Positions 43,963 through 57,240 of a stretch of 64,000 nt of DNA are shown piece after piece. The stretch's first letter is position 1; the number at the start of each line of letters is the position of its first letter. Source of the stretch: Flectonema sp. DT1601. Taxonomy: Eukaryota; Euglenozoa; Diplonemea; Diplonemida; Diplonemidae. Made by a program: the position numbers and the translations under genes. The notes below the pieces were generated by a model. That model was not told where the DNA came from and did not search any database. It saw only the letters and a program-made list of their open reading frames with translations. The stretch lies in assembly GCA_964019425.1 (NCBI GenBank), contig OZ025787.1, positions 992,001 to 1,056,000 on the forward strand, read 5' to 3'.

Positions 43963-46900
43963 TTATTCAATAGTTTTGATATTCATGAGGTGCCGTTCTT
44001 CTACCATACGAGCTTCTTCAGAGTTTGGTAAAGTCGACTCGTCGTCGTCAGAATCTGACGCCATAGATGACTTTTCCGAAGTCAAATCGATATCTGTTCT
44101 GTATTTTATAATGTGCTGAGCAAACGCCATTCCCATTATTGTAGTAGCTGCTATGACACAAAATAATATCGCGTACCATGTTCGATTCTCTAAGTTACTT
44201 CTACGAACACCTGGAACATCAGTAGCATATGGAGCTAGGGTGTCAGCATTCGTTCTGACGCTGTAGGTGAATAATCTGAAATTGCTGCTGACTTTGAATG
44301 AGTTAATCGAACCTGTTGATTCTATTGTCGATTCGAGAGCTTGTAAGAAACTTGTCGTAACTGAAAACTTCGAATCCTCACCAGTCAAGGGTAAGTTTAC
44401 TAACATAAAATGAATATAAACACTAGTCATGTTGATGTGTGCTGGTAAATGGTCAAACCAAGCAACATTTACATTACCAAGTTGACGACAGTTTTGAGCG
44501 TCATCTCCTGGAGGAAATGGGATTGTGTCATTACGTGGAAGTTTTAATTGATTAAATGTAGAGCAGATCTTTAATACTTTGATATTGTTGACGCTACCTA
44601 ACCCTCGTTGATCATTCAAGACTTGTGCTAAACTGACACGTAACATACTAACGTCTACTGTCTCAGGAATGTATAGTTCTGTACGAAGAACAACAACAGT
44701 ATTGATATATCTATCGTCATACTGTGATCCCAGTGTTATATTCGATTCTGGTCTTGGTGTTTGCTGATAAGTTGGAGGTGATCTCGTCGGACCCACAACA
44801 GTAATAGGAATCGGCGTATCAGCAGTAGCAGTCCAAACTGGAGCGTTTGCTGCATCATCTCTCTCTATTCTAGCTTCTAATGTAAATGGGTTAGTCACCG
44901 GTAGTACTGGAGGGTAATCTAGTCTCGGATGGTTCCATTCAAGGACATCTATTTCATAGAAGGTGATCTCTGTTTATTTATTTTATTTATGTTTGTGTTG
45001 TTTTGTCTATTATCAATAATAAATATAACACATACGATCTCTTTGAACTACGTTACTCCTTCCTGTTACGATCATCATATCGAGGGACATCTCTGCCGTG
45101 GCGAGGGCGATATCAATCTTGAAAAAGTACTCGTACACGGATCTAGTTTCTGTATTGAAGTGTGTTGTGTGTTGTGTTTTTAAAATCCTTCATCGAATTA
45201 AAGCATTACCCCCCCGATTTCCCCTTCCCCAAAAAAACTTTTTCTCAATTTTTTTTTTTGTATACCGGAAGACATTAGTGGGTTTCACAAAACATAATTC
45301 CCACACACCCCAAGCCTTTTGAAATAAACATAATGAAAGAAGACCGATGAACAACACAAGTTAATATAACGTGTTTAGACTACATTTAATAAAAATAAAT
45401 ATGTTTACAGTATCAGAGTTAACTAAAATAAACGTTAGTTATAATACAGCTGACTAGAGGGGGTGAATATGAGGATTTAAAAACCAAATTCGCAACTGAA
45501 TTAATAAGTTTTCTGGCTGTATGTTTAAACGGAAAATGACATCTCCGAACAAAGAACTGTGAGAGGAAGGGAGAAAGAAAAAAAAAAAAACAAGCGAACC
45601 TCACTGGAGAAGGCTCGGGTATATAAGGTAGGGTACTTCCAGCTTAGTATAGCTGGATAACTTTAAAAGAATTTTTCTTCCTTTGAATGAACTAATTATA
45701 AAATACAGTATCCTCCACACGCCACGGGCATACTACCGAGACAGATGTGGTAACGCCCTGACAAGGGAGGTTCCTTGACATTTACTTTAAAAACGTTTGG
45801 AAATTACTTTTTTTTTTTTTAATGTCCACTCAATTGTCATCTTTTTCTTTTTCTTTTTTTTTTTTTTTTCTTCTTTTACAGTTCATTCATTGTATTTCTC
45901 ATACTCAACCTAAGCAGAGAAAATGTACCACCGCAGCGAATTCTTAGTAGGAGTCCAGCCGCAAAGTTGCACATCCGAGGAAAACAAAGTGAACCGAACG
46001 CAAAATACAAAAACAACAAATAGAAGCGCACTCTTCAATATTTTTCTTTTTTTTTTTTTTTTTTTTTTTTTTCCTCTTTAAGAAACAGTATGATGTGAAG
46101 TTGGATACAAATTTTAGATTTTACCAATTTTCTGAAGTGCTGCTCGAGCTCCTTCAAAACTCTCTTTAAATGCTGGTATCTGGTGCATCCTGTAAATGTA
46201 AGCAACAAGATTCGGATGGTGTTCACTAGACAGAACATTTCCAGGCATGAAAAGAAGCTGATCAACTTCAGGAACGACAAGAAAGTCTCCAATACTCATT
46301 TGATAACCAGCAATGTATGGGTACTTTTTAAGTCGGGTCTCAAGGGAGTTTAGTGTCTTTGTGAGGACTTCCTTCCCAGAATCCTGCATTCCGGGTCCAC
46401 CAAAGATGAATTTTAAAAAGTAATCAGTACTAAGTTTTCTAACACCAGATAAATGAAATCCACAGTACTCATCAAGAAGAGCTGCTTCCTTGGGATTTTT
46501 TGGTACAAATCCAGTGTTGCGCTCGCTGTCCAGATATTTTAATATTGCCAGCGACTCAGACAGTGATTCAGGTTGATCAGCCATAACTAAAGCAGGTACC
46601 TGTCCTGACGGATTAATTCTCATTAACTCTGGACTCTTGTGCTCTTTGTTAAAGAGATCGACAGGTTGTAATTGAATTCCGCTGAGACGTTTCATTTTGA
46701 TGTAAGTTTCAATGGAACGACAAGGCTGAGATACTGGATGTGTTAGTAATCTATGTTCAGTAAATCGTCTTGGAGAACCATTACTAGAAGGAGATGAATA
46801 AATTCCATTATACGATGTTTGTACTGGTGGAGGTACCGCAACATTTACAGTACTCAAAGATGGTCCCATTCTATAACTTCTGTATGGGGACCTCTCTTGA

Positions 46901-49107
46901 GAAGGCGGAGTTCTCGGACCAGATGAGTAAACAGGTGATGTGTACGATGGTTGATAATATCTTTCAGGTGAAGCAGCTCTCATAGGTGATCCCTGATTGG
47001 TTCTGTAGTTGTTGTATGCATCGTATCCTCTAGGACTACCTCCATATTGATAATTCATATCTCTATTCCCATATCCTGAAGGTCTAGTTCTTGTAGGGCT
47101 GTACGATCTCTCTCTGTAGTGTGACATGTTGGAGTGCGCTGTTTACTGGGGAGGAAATAACTGATAAAGGGTGTGGACTGCTCTCCTGCCGCGCGCATTT
47201 TTTTTTTTTGTTGTTGTTGTTGGTTGTTTTGTGAAATCCATAGTATACCGTATACAAAATCAACAAAATCCCTCCCCTGCTGTGTCGTGGTCGGTCTAAG
47301 ACCGCTATTCGCAGCAACTTTTGTCTCATCCAGAGCGCTAATAATTCGTGGACCCCGCCCTCCAATATGTTAGTTATCAACAAAAAGAATAAAAGACAAA
47401 CCTGAAAGCCGAATAGTTTGAATTCCTCCATGGACCATATCAGTATTCGTGTCGACGTCGATAAGACGAACAAAGATGTACTTCGGAGTCGACGGATTGC
47501 CAGCGCCAATCGTAACCTTTGTCGCTATAGATACTTTGTATGTAAATTGATTCTTTGCTACGACACCTCTGTAAGAGAGTGTTTGGTCTGAACCAGTAGC
47601 ACCAGCATTAGCTGTTACTACTGTTTCTGTTTGCGATATGACCCTCCAAGTCCACGAGTTAGTAGTTGGAGATATCCTCCACGGAAAGTTTAACGTAAAT
47701 CTACTTTGTAAGATTTGTGTTCCAGAGAACGCAATTGAAGGAGTAGTTTGTTTCTTAACCCTAAAGGTATATAAGAAATCTAAATCGATATCGTACAAGT
47801 GGTACAGCTGAGAGGTATGGGTTCCTAAATTTACCCATATGGCGTATTCTTGATTAACTGTCGGCAAGGAATAGCAAACATTGAATAACTGCCATCCACT
47901 AGTTGAAAATAACATTTCATTTGCTGCTGAGAACAGTGGTGTTGTAACTGTTGTGTCTCTAGATCCAACAGACACACTCATAGTTCTATTGTATCCAGTT
48001 CGAATCCTTCCGATTGAACATAATATAATATCAGCCTCCGCAAGATTCTCGTTCCTAAGTACTCTAATTGCTGTGTCAGTTGTCCCTGTGCTGGCTACTT
48101 GAAGCTTTAACAAACCTGCTTCTTCAGTAGGTCTGTAAGAAGCAGTCAGATCTCCATCGAGACTGGCATGTACCTTCCAAACATTTCCCGTACTCCCTCC
48201 CTGAGATAAGTCAGGATTCGCTTGGTATGTTTGTGCATTCGCATCGTAGACGGCGTAGCCAACAGTTATACCCAGGAGCTGTTTATTTTTGATAAGAATA
48301 AAATGAAAATATTAATAATAATAAACAATCACATACATTACTAGAAGGATTAACAACTGTGTTGGCAGGCAGCATTGTTGAGTAATCAAACATCGGAGCA
48401 CTTCTTTCAGATGTGGAGCTAACAGCCCAGGTACTAGGAAGCGCGGTTCCCCAGTTTGCCATCACTAAAGCATTACAAGGCGCTCCAGTAGTCTCACAAA
48501 AAGTTACACCATTGTGAGGGTGGAACGCAACAGCTCCAAAACTTGCTGTTTTTGGAAGGCAAACACCAGTTGGTGCTAGACCTGGAACCGAATACAATAT
48601 AACGTTATGCCTCTGGGAATACATAGCCTCTGTAAACCCAGAGGTAATTTGTAAATTGACATTCGCTCCAAACCTTCCTGGTAACCCTGTTCTTATTGGG
48701 TTTCCATCGGCGTTGAATGTCAGACTGTTACTGAGCCATATGATTGCGAGTTGGAATCCAGTTTCAGTATTAACGTTGGCGTAACCAGAAACAGAGTAAG
48801 AGGTTTGAATTTCATTATTGATTGTACGTTTCATTGTTGCATTAAATACACCTTCCTCACTAGTATGAAACAGAGTGATATCATGTACTGTTGTTGTTGG
48901 TATCACACCGACAACGGTTTGTGTTGTTGTTCGCAGACCAATTCCGGTTCTTACACCACCGCATTTTCCAACGCCTGAAACCTGTACTAGAAGTCTTCCG
49001 TATGCGAATGAAGCATCAGACATAACTCCTCCTCCAGTGTACCCTGGATAGAACGCGTTTTCTAAACCTGCAAGACTGCTCAGAGTGAGCAGCAAGGAGA
49101 GAATCAT
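43963..49107 (-). CDS. Large type I membrane protein (922 aa, four exons)
   Basis: Predicted exons are 49107-48337, 48278-47402, 45149-45036 and 44969-43963. Introns are 58 bp (GTATGT...AAACAG), 2251 bp (GTTTGT...TACAG) and 65 bp (GTATGT...AAACAG). All junctions keep the frame. Residues 1-17 are a signal peptide (MILSLLLTLSSLAG), a beta-rich Ser/Thr/Asn ectodomain follows to about 850 with several N-x-S/T sites, then a single membrane segment at 852-874 (WYAILFCVIAATTIMGMAF) and an acidic cytosolic tail (SDSDDDEST). No domain is recognised. The N-terminal half lacks an anchor and the C-terminal half lacks a start, which favours one gene across the long intron. That intron holds a GST-like gene in the same orientation. 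An acceptor CATTTCCTTCAG lies 13 bases above the ATG. Confidence 0.7.
46114..47127 (-). CDS. Theta-like glutathione S-transferase with disordered head
   Basis: A 337-aa single-exon gene. The N-terminal 121 residues are low complexity (Ser, Tyr, Pro, Arg, Gly; many RSP/SPxR patches) and unlike GSTs. Residues 122-205 form a thioredoxin-fold GST-N domain with the cis-proline motif PSGQVPALV (173-181) and the glutathione-binding ESLAILKYL (191-199). Residues 210-337 are the all-helical GST-C domain (SIGDFLV near 278-284). Theta/EF1-gamma-like layout. Members conjugate glutathione to electrophiles or act in redox or translation complexes. The SR-like head suggests an extra binding or localisation role. 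It lies inside the long intron of the 922-aa gene, same strand. An acceptor ATTTCCTCCCCAG sits 18 bases before the ATG. Confidence 0.85.
   Translation of the reverse strand: MSHYRERSYSPTRTRPSGYGNRDMNYQYGGSPRGYDAYNNYRTNQGSPMRAASPERYYQPSYTSPVYSSGPRTPPSQERSPYRSYRMGPSLSTVNVAVPPPVQTSYNGIYSSPSSNGSPRRFTEHRLLTHPVSQPCRSIETYIKMKRLSGIQLQPVDLFNKEHKSPELMRINPSGQVPALVMADQPESLSESLAILKYLDSERNTGFVPKNPKEAALLDEYCGFHLSGVRKLSTDYFLKFIFGGPGMQDSGKEVLTKTLNSLETRLKKYPYIAGYQMSIGDFLVVPEVDQLLFMPGNVLSSEHHPNLVAYIYRMHQIPAFKESFEGARAALQKIGKI
47145..47160 (-). promoter_or_regulatory. Probable splice acceptor before the GST gene
   Basis: ATTTCCTCCCCAG with the AG at 47147-47146, 18 bases above the ATG at 47127. It is within the intron of the surrounding gene, so it implies separate processing of this message. 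Confidence 0.45.
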
Positions 49108-49119
49108 TTTATCTGCTTA

Positions 49120-49136
49120 CTGAAGGAAATGATGTA
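49120..49136 (-). promoter_or_regulatory. Probable splice acceptor before the 922-aa gene
   Basis: CATTTCCTTCAG with the AG at 49121-49120, 13 bases before the ATG at 49107. Confidence 0.45.
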
Positions 49137-50790
49137 AATCGCTGACATTCTTGATCTTTAAAAAATGGTCTTCCGATATATTTGATTTCGGTCAGCTTTT
49201 TGCTAAATAAATAAATTGACATCAGCCTTTCAATAAAATACTAACATTGTGGAATATCCATGCCGCAAAAAAAAAAAAAACACGACAGACAGTGCGAATG
49301 CATTGCCCGTAGACTGAACATAACAAAACTAAATAAGAATAGAAAGGGAAATAGGAAACTCTTCCCCTCGTTCGAAGAATGGCACCAACCAGGATTAAGG
49401 TCGACCTTGTTCGCAACAGAAAATGTCGGACATGTGATGGGTGCTAACACTTGAAGAGAATAGGTTTCACAGTGAGCTAGATTTCTCTTGGCTTTCTGTC
49501 CACAATGCTCATCAGGGGTAAGAATCCCACACAGTGCCAAGCAATTACTAACGACACACAAGTCATTAAACAAAAAATATTGTTTTTGAATAACAAAATA
49601 GTTCGTATGAACGCATTTCAGGCGGTGATAGGTCTCAAGGTCAGGTATCTTTTTGTTCTCTTTGTTATTTTTTTCTTCTTGCTTTCTTTATTTTCAGTCA
49701 ATACGACGTCTAGTGACCGAACAAGAACACAATTCAGCAGCAGATGATATTTATTCACTCTTTTTTGCTCCCTTTTTTCTTTTTTTTGTTAAACTTAATT
49801 AACAGTTTCATTAATAAAAATCAACAACAACATTAGAAAACGATAGTGAACACCACAGGATTATTCTTGTGAGGAAAAAATCAAGAATTACTGCAAAGTT
49901 TATTGACAGTTTGATAAAGACGTCCATAATATTACATTACTTATTATGCATCGCTGATACACAGCAAACGGAGCATCGGTACGGCAACTTTCCGCCTACC
50001 AACTTTGATGTTGCTATGATTCAAACCAACAAGAAGATCAACACACTCCGCAGACAGCGTCAAAAAACAGGGGGGGAAATGTTTTTTCAAATGTTTTTTT
50101 TTTTTTTCACTCTTCGTAGTTATCTGATCTCACAAACCGCATGAAACAGTAGATGAGAAAAAGACAAGGAAAGCATCTCCGCTACGCTTCACAGGAGGGA
50201 TGGGCTGGGGAGTTAATATTTCAAAATAGTAACTTATGAGGCAGTTGACTAAAAGTTATGTCAGTTTTGGTAAACACTCGTGTGAATGTCGTAAAAGAGT
50301 ATCTTAAAAATTATTAAATTCAACTTAAAAAAAAATGAAAACAAGCGAATCACGAAAAAAGAAAAATTAAACAAACAAAAAACAAACAAACAAAAAAAAA
50401 AAAAAATAGTAGCGACAACATAGTGATGAAATGCTTTCAAATTACAAATTTGTCGCATGTGAGAACGGTTGTTTTATTTTTATAAAGGATACAGGTTGTA
50501 GTATTAATAACGAAACGCTAATGTAACATCTTGTTAAGGATACAGCAACCTATTGTGAAACTCTAACCTTCTATCTCTCATCACAAGAGTTGATTATATT
50601 TGCTTTTTTTAAATTAATAAAAAAAAAAGAAATCATTAAAAAAATGCCGACAAGCCTTACGCAGAATTCACATATACAACCACCTAACAAGTAATTGTTG
50701 TGAGTAGATAAAATGAGTTAAGATTTGTTAATTAGCTGTTTACAGAATGAACGATGCGATACAGCTGTGAAATTTGTTTTTGCATGATAC

Positions 50791-50827
<37 letters not shown>

Positions 50828-51979
50828 TGGAAGAAGATAAACGCTACTACAGCGTTTCAAGTATTAAAAGATTAATTCAAAATCACATTAATGAATATTC
50901 CAACAAGAGAAAGCATGACCAATCAAATCAAGTCATATAACTCTAGAGTACGGAAAAGCATTCAGAAGGGAACGGAGCTACACCATCTGAGAAAGATCAA
51001 GTACAGCCTACTATACTAATCAGGCTAAGCTTTTATCACAAAACGAGTGTTTTTTTTTTTTTTCCTTTCGATGAAGGCGATCATTGCATTAAAAAACCTT
51101 TCCTCTACAAAGAAACACATCGCATGTTATTATTAACGGAGAGGGAAAAGGAAAAAGGCCCCGATTTTTTTTTTTTTTTTATTATCAAATTAACTTCATA
51201 ATACAAAAAAAAAAAAAAAGGTTGGTTTAGTATAAATTAAACAAGCTGGCAACTAACGCTTTGGCTCCATCTCAATTTTTCTTTTAGCAATAATAATTAA
51301 AAAAAAGGTTTTTTAAAGAAATACATTATCACCCCCTCTAAAAGAAATGATTCTTGCATTGCCACGAAGAAAAACCGCACAATCAAAAACAGTGGTTTCC
51401 AAACTAATTCGCCTAATCGTAATCTGGTCAAACTTAGAGTTAATCAGAAATACGGATTACGTGTTGCTAACATGTTGTTACTCTACAAAATGGCGATCTG
51501 GGGACGTAGTTTCCGTCAATGTTCAAACTAAGATTCCGTCAAGGATTGTTTTCGTATCAAATACTCTGAACCAATAAAGAAAACAACAACAACAACAACA
51601 ACAACAACAAAGCTACCAGTTTCAGTCCCCTGGGGTTCCCCTCGCACGGTAAAACTTCTTCGCAGGAATGCTCAACAATAAAAAAAACAAAAAAAAAGGG
51701 AGAGTGGATCAAAAGACACATTGTCTTTTCAAAGTAAACAATAAGTAAAAAAATCCAGAATGGAAACGACGTGTTTTTAAAAGCCACGATCATCCCCTAA
51801 AGCTGATCATTGAATGATAATAAAAAAAACGTAAATTATTATTTAAAAAAAAAAAAAAGAAGTAATTCACTCTTTAACATTAAAAAAGTATGATGTGGTG
51901 AACGAATAATTTGCCGTAGCGCAAAAAACAAACCAAGTAAATTAAAGGACCACGTAAGGACAAGCAACGAACAGTAAGT
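49137..51979. other. Intergenic region between the two large membrane-protein genes
   Basis: About 2.8 kb, no supported gene. It has A-runs (about 50787-50821, 51205-51219) and T-runs (about 51050-51063, 51167-51180), plus a (CAA)n microsatellite at 51582-51609. Confidence 0.5.
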
Positions 51980-54900
51980 TCACTCTGCGATGATGAGATC
52001 TGGTTCGTCTTTCGATTCCATCTCTAAAAGGGACAGCTCTGTTGGCTGCTTATCAGACTTTTTACGAGTTTTTAGCAAGTAAATACCAACGACACATAAA
52101 ACTAAACAACAAAGACTGGAGCTTACTATTAATGCGAGACTCCAGAATTTATCCTTCTTTGATGGAGACGGAGTCTGTGACTCAGGCTCAGGAGATTCTG
52201 TTACTGGCGGCAAATTCTGTGGCGAATTTGTATTTTGCAGAGCGGTATCCAACTTGAGAAGAGTCGCCCCTTGAACGCGAAGCAAATCATTTCTGTTTAA
52301 CTCAACAGCTGCAGCAGTCATCAACAATGAATTCTTAACAGGGAGAACAAACCTTTCTGATATTGTTAAGTCGATGTATATCTTAGTTTGATTATTTATC
52401 TTCTCTGGTTTTGGATTTGTTATTTCTTCATCTTCAGTGACTGAACCAAACGGAATCTTTACCGCTCCTTTATGATCAGATAAATTTAATTTATTATACT
52501 CGCTCATCTCTTCATAGGCTTCTGTTACCCATGTTGCTGGGATCTTTACTCCGTATTCTAACCTTATATTTTCTGACGCATTGTACGGAGCAAAGGTAAC
52601 TGGGGATAACGACTGCAATAACCGACTGTGTTCGGGAATCGAACTTGAGAGTAAAAGCAGTAATTTTCTTAAAAACCTTTTTGGCTCAGTTCGAATGTCT
52701 TCTATAAAACCGTTTATGATTAATCGATAATTTGGTTGAGGAATTATTGAAGAAATAAACGTTTTTTCTGAACAGTAAACTCCCCTAGAGGAACAACACT
52801 GACTTCTTTGGGTTGACGTCAAACTGGCTAAGTCAGCGTTACAGTCAACTGAACAACCAACATTCTCATGCAAACAACAATACTTCATCTTTAAAGGTGA
52901 CCAGCTATTGATTTCGTCAGATCCTACATAGCAAGCCATGTTTAGGCTTGGCATATTCTTGTTGATTTTTAATGCTGAGTTTCGTTGTTTCAGAGATTGC
53001 TGAGATGCGCAGACTTTTCCTTGCCAACCATTCTCGTGAATCGTGTACCTGTTGCAATTTATAAAATCACAACCAATTCCCTTTAGGCTACAGCAGGACT
53101 GTTTCTTAGCAGGTGACCACGACTTTGTTGATTCTACGTATCTTGAAGAAGTGAGAGTGAAATTAGTTTCTATCGATGACACCTGACAATCATATTTTGG
53201 AATTGGACACGCCATTTGGAAAGTATTACAGCAATGAACCTGTTGACTGTATGGCATGTGTTCAATTGGTATCTTACAAGTTGAAGTACTATTAGTTGAT
53301 GAGTAAGAATGACAGAACACTTTATGGTATGTGCAACAATAAGAACGAGCAGCGTCTGTTTTTGGTGGATTCCTGAAATCTAAACATTTCTCTGTGTATG
53401 GTGATGGTGAACACTCACCTATCTCACACTCAAGACCTTGTTGTGATGGACACTGACCACTCGCTGAACAAAACGGTAGTCGTGGATCTTCAACTACAAC
53501 AACATTCGTAACTTTTAATTGACATATTCCATCAACACAAGTTGTCTTAACTGGACATGATTTCTCTCTTCCTACACAGTTGTCTCCTATAAATAAAAAT
53601 GCTTGCAAACACGTTTTGGTTTCCGCAGAGCAGAAGAGTTCGTCTCCAGGATTACTCATACACATCTTATAAAAACATGGAAGGTCTCCTTGAGTTTCAC
53701 ACTTTTCATTCAAGCGGGACCGAGGGATACAAGTCTTCGTTGAGGAGCACATCTTAACTCCAGTATACTGCAGTACTTGTGGTGTACATGTCTCTGTTGA
53801 GGAACAGTCAGCATCGCTCATGCAGTATTTTTCAGTTACTGGTAGCGGGTTAACTACAACAACTGGTTCCTCACAACCGTACAGACCTGTTGTTGTTATT
53901 GTTTTTATGATTTGAGCACACAGACACAGTACAAAACTAATAGTAACTACAAACCTTGAGCAATCATTTTACATTCAGTACCTCTGGGGCAGTCAGAAGA
54001 GCGATCAAACAGTTGTTTATCACGGCGGCAGATATCGTGGATTTTTAAAACTTGTAAGCATTTCAAAGGGGTGAGAGCAACGATGCCACCCCCAGTGTTA
54101 GAACTGCATTGTAAAGATGATTCGCACGGTCTATCTCCACAGGTGAGTCCAGTACAGAATTCACCGAATGATGCAAAAGGTAAACAACTTTCATCTTTGG
54201 AACACGTGCCAGTGGCCAACAGCGAGGATCCACAATAATGTTCAGCAGAGCAGTTTGCGTCACTAGAACATTCAGATTGTAGAACTAACGGAGAGGGGGA
54301 GTGTGTAGTTTGTTTTTGACAAATACTATCAACACAATGTAGTCCTGGTAAACAATCATTTGATCTGTCTATCATGGTACGTTTTAAAGCAGTTCCATAA
54401 CGACATGATTCTCCTTCGTGTAAAAACTCATTTTGACAGGTCCCTCTAACGAGTGGGTTGAGAGGTGCTGAAATACATTTTAAACCTGACTTGCATGAAC
54501 CGAATCGACAGAGTTCATTCCCGACTGCTCCACAGGATTCGTTGACGCCAAGTCGTGGAGAGCAGACTTTGTCGTTACTTGCACCACACAGTAAGTCATT
54601 AGTAATTGAATCAATCTTTTGTGATAATTTACAAAATTGATCTTCCGGACAATCGGAGAGAGTTGAGGTACAACTAGTGCATACCAGAGCGGTACACCTC
54701 CACCATCCAAATCGACAAACACAAGTGTTACAATCTAGATCCACAAGATCTCCATCAGAGCACTTTACCAAAATTGGTGTAGTACAGATATCATTAATAC
54801 ACGACAGACCTTCTTGACAAAATAATCCATCACAAAACGAAAGTTGTGTAGGAGCTTTACCACAAGATCTACTGGTAGTAGGTCCCAGACATGCTAAAGA

Positions 54901-57213
54901 AGAAGCACACACGCTTCTGATGTCACAATGCTGGTCAAGAAGTTGTTTTTGATAACTGCAGTAGCCCCATCGACAGACATTATTTTTTTCATCGCAATCT
55001 GAATCAGTATCGCATTCAGTGTAATTATAACTTGATCGTATTTTACAGATATGTAACTCGGTATCACAATATTGCTTTGACTGGTACTCACAGTACCCAT
55101 CAGTAGAACATAGTTGTTCCATGCAGAATCCTTGTTTAGGTGCGTCATCCATTGGCATACATTTCAAGTGTTCCTCACAGCCAGAACGTACAGCAACAGG
55201 GTTGCATGGTTGTAAGACAGATTTTCTTGGGACACAATCACCAAGTACCACATCGCATCGTAAAGCCTGAGGACAATCACCAGTCGAGTAGCATCGAGGA
55301 GGAGAGCAGCGATGTTCGGTTGAGTTGTAGCCGTCGTCAAATCCTATTGCAGATTGAAGACATTTATAACCATCAGAACACTGGGAATCGGTAGTGCAGA
55401 GATCACCTAAATTCAATGCAAGTTTACAATAACCAACATCACCTTTTGCAGTTTGTTCACATATTGCTGGTGATTCGCAACTTTTAAATCCTACCTCACA
55501 TGATTTCCCCAAAGGAGACTTATTTCTATAAACACACACATGATGTACGGAACCTTCATGGAGTTTGCACTCAAATTGTTCGTCGCAAACAGTACCCAGC
55601 GGATGACAATTACCTCCTTCGATTTGTAAACCGCAAATAAAAATATTAGCACTCGGCCTACAAACGAATGGTATCTCACATGGCTGTCCACCAGTTTTAC
55701 ACTGAGATCCTCTCGGTAAGAACATCACGTCTAACGGACTGCGAATGTTTGAGCAAACGTAACCAACACCAGAAGCAAGAGCACATGTGTATGGTACTTC
55801 ACAAGGTGTTGATCCAAGCTGACATGGAGCACCTAATTCAATCGGTGGTTTATCTTTGACAGTACAGGTATAGCTGTTAGCCGAGTCTTGCTGACACACT
55901 AATGGAAACACACAATGTCTTCCATTAGGATCACATCCCTCATCTTCAGCAACATAAAGTTCAGAACAACTGTAATCCGATTCAGAGAACTGTTGACAAA
56001 CATAAGGTGGCCTGCAAGGGATACTATTTATTTTACAAATATCATTCTTTTCTACAAACGATGGAAGTCGACAATTGTGACTATCAGTTCCGTTAGAAAG
56101 ACACTCAATAGGATCCTTACAAGGTATCCCACCTACAGAACAGACATCACCCTCGATAATATAATCATTACAGCGATACGTGTTGTTAGTGTATCTTAGA
56201 CAAGAATGAGGATAGGCACATTTTATATGTGAATTCGGATCACAAACTTCATGTAATAAAATAGGAGTCACCTGACATCTATAACCATATTTCTCAACCT
56301 GAACACACTCATAGGCACTATGGCAGTGATTGTTTTTAATATCACAGGCTACTCCCAAAGGTAATGCAACAGGTGCATAAGTGCGCAAATGCTCACATCT
56401 GGATTCGTTTTGTTTCTTAGAAGCGCACGTTAAGGTTGAAAGGCACGGTGGGGACGCGTGAACACCCCAGCAATCGTCACCAAGTGTTAATCTCCTCTTT
56501 AAACAAAAGTTATCAAGACACACTGTATTCGGGTAGGTGTCGTAGCCAGTACAGTCAGAGTTTACCTTACATGAGTCTTGTGCTACTCTTTGTGTTATAC
56601 ACTTCTTATTAGTGCATTTTAAATATCTAAAACCCCTGCAATCGCCGTTGCTATCGCATGGTATTTCATGGCAACGAAACCCAGCAGACGACGTATTCAC
56701 ACAATGAGTTTCTTCAGAACAATTATCGATATCTGGATCACACGATTCACCAGGTAAAGCTGAAGCAACACAAGTATTGTTAGTATCAGAACAATAACCA
56801 TTTATGGGACAGTCGTTTGGACCAATGCAAGGGACGGGTTTGCAAGCTTTACTTTTTCTATCTTGCAAGGTAGTACATATTAAATTATGACTACAACCAT
56901 CAGGATAGTCAAAACAAGAATCATCTTCTTGTAGTGAATTATAACAGATTCCAGAGAAACAACGTTCTGAGTGACTACATGAAGAAGACTCGCTGCACTG
57001 TTGCTCTCTGCATGTTGCGATTTCACTTCCAGGGGGTGCACTGCAGATAAATGGTAATTGGCATCCGGTCTCTCTTAAGTCGCACTCTTCCCCTAAAGAT
57101 AGTCGATTACGACATCTGTTTTTCTGATTACAGAATTTTGAGGAATAACAATTCCTGTCATCTCTACATTTGCCAGACAGAGAGACTGCGAGTATTAATG
57201 TTAACATCGCCAT
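51980..57213 (-). CDS. Dickkopf-like Cys-rich type I membrane protein (1721 aa)
   Basis: Two exons, 57213-53955 and 53886-51980, joined in frame across a 68-bp intron (GTTTGT...AACAG). Residues 1-14 are a signal peptide (MAMLTLILAVSLSG). The ectodomain has over 15 Dickkopf-N-like Cys modules of the form C..D..C....C....C, with 'G..C' turns, up to about residue 1210. Five further repeats carry a paired-Cys motif CC-x6-C, some preceded by WSP.K (SCCSLKGIGC, YCCLHENVGC), at about 1270-1458. A Cys-poor region then leads to one membrane segment at about 1666-1690 (WSLALIVSSSLCCLVLCVVG) and a short acidic tail. It is a probable cell-surface receptor or adhesin. The ATG at 57213 is preferred; the acceptor ATTTCCCCAG lies 13 bases above. 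Confidence 0.85.
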
Positions 57214-57225
57214 CACTGTTTGTGT

Positions 57226-57240
57226 CCTGGGGAAATGAAT
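57226..57240 (-). promoter_or_regulatory. Probable splice acceptor before the Dickkopf-like gene
   Basis: TTCATTTCCCCAG with the AG at 57228-57227, 13 bases before the ATG at 57213. Confidence 0.45.
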
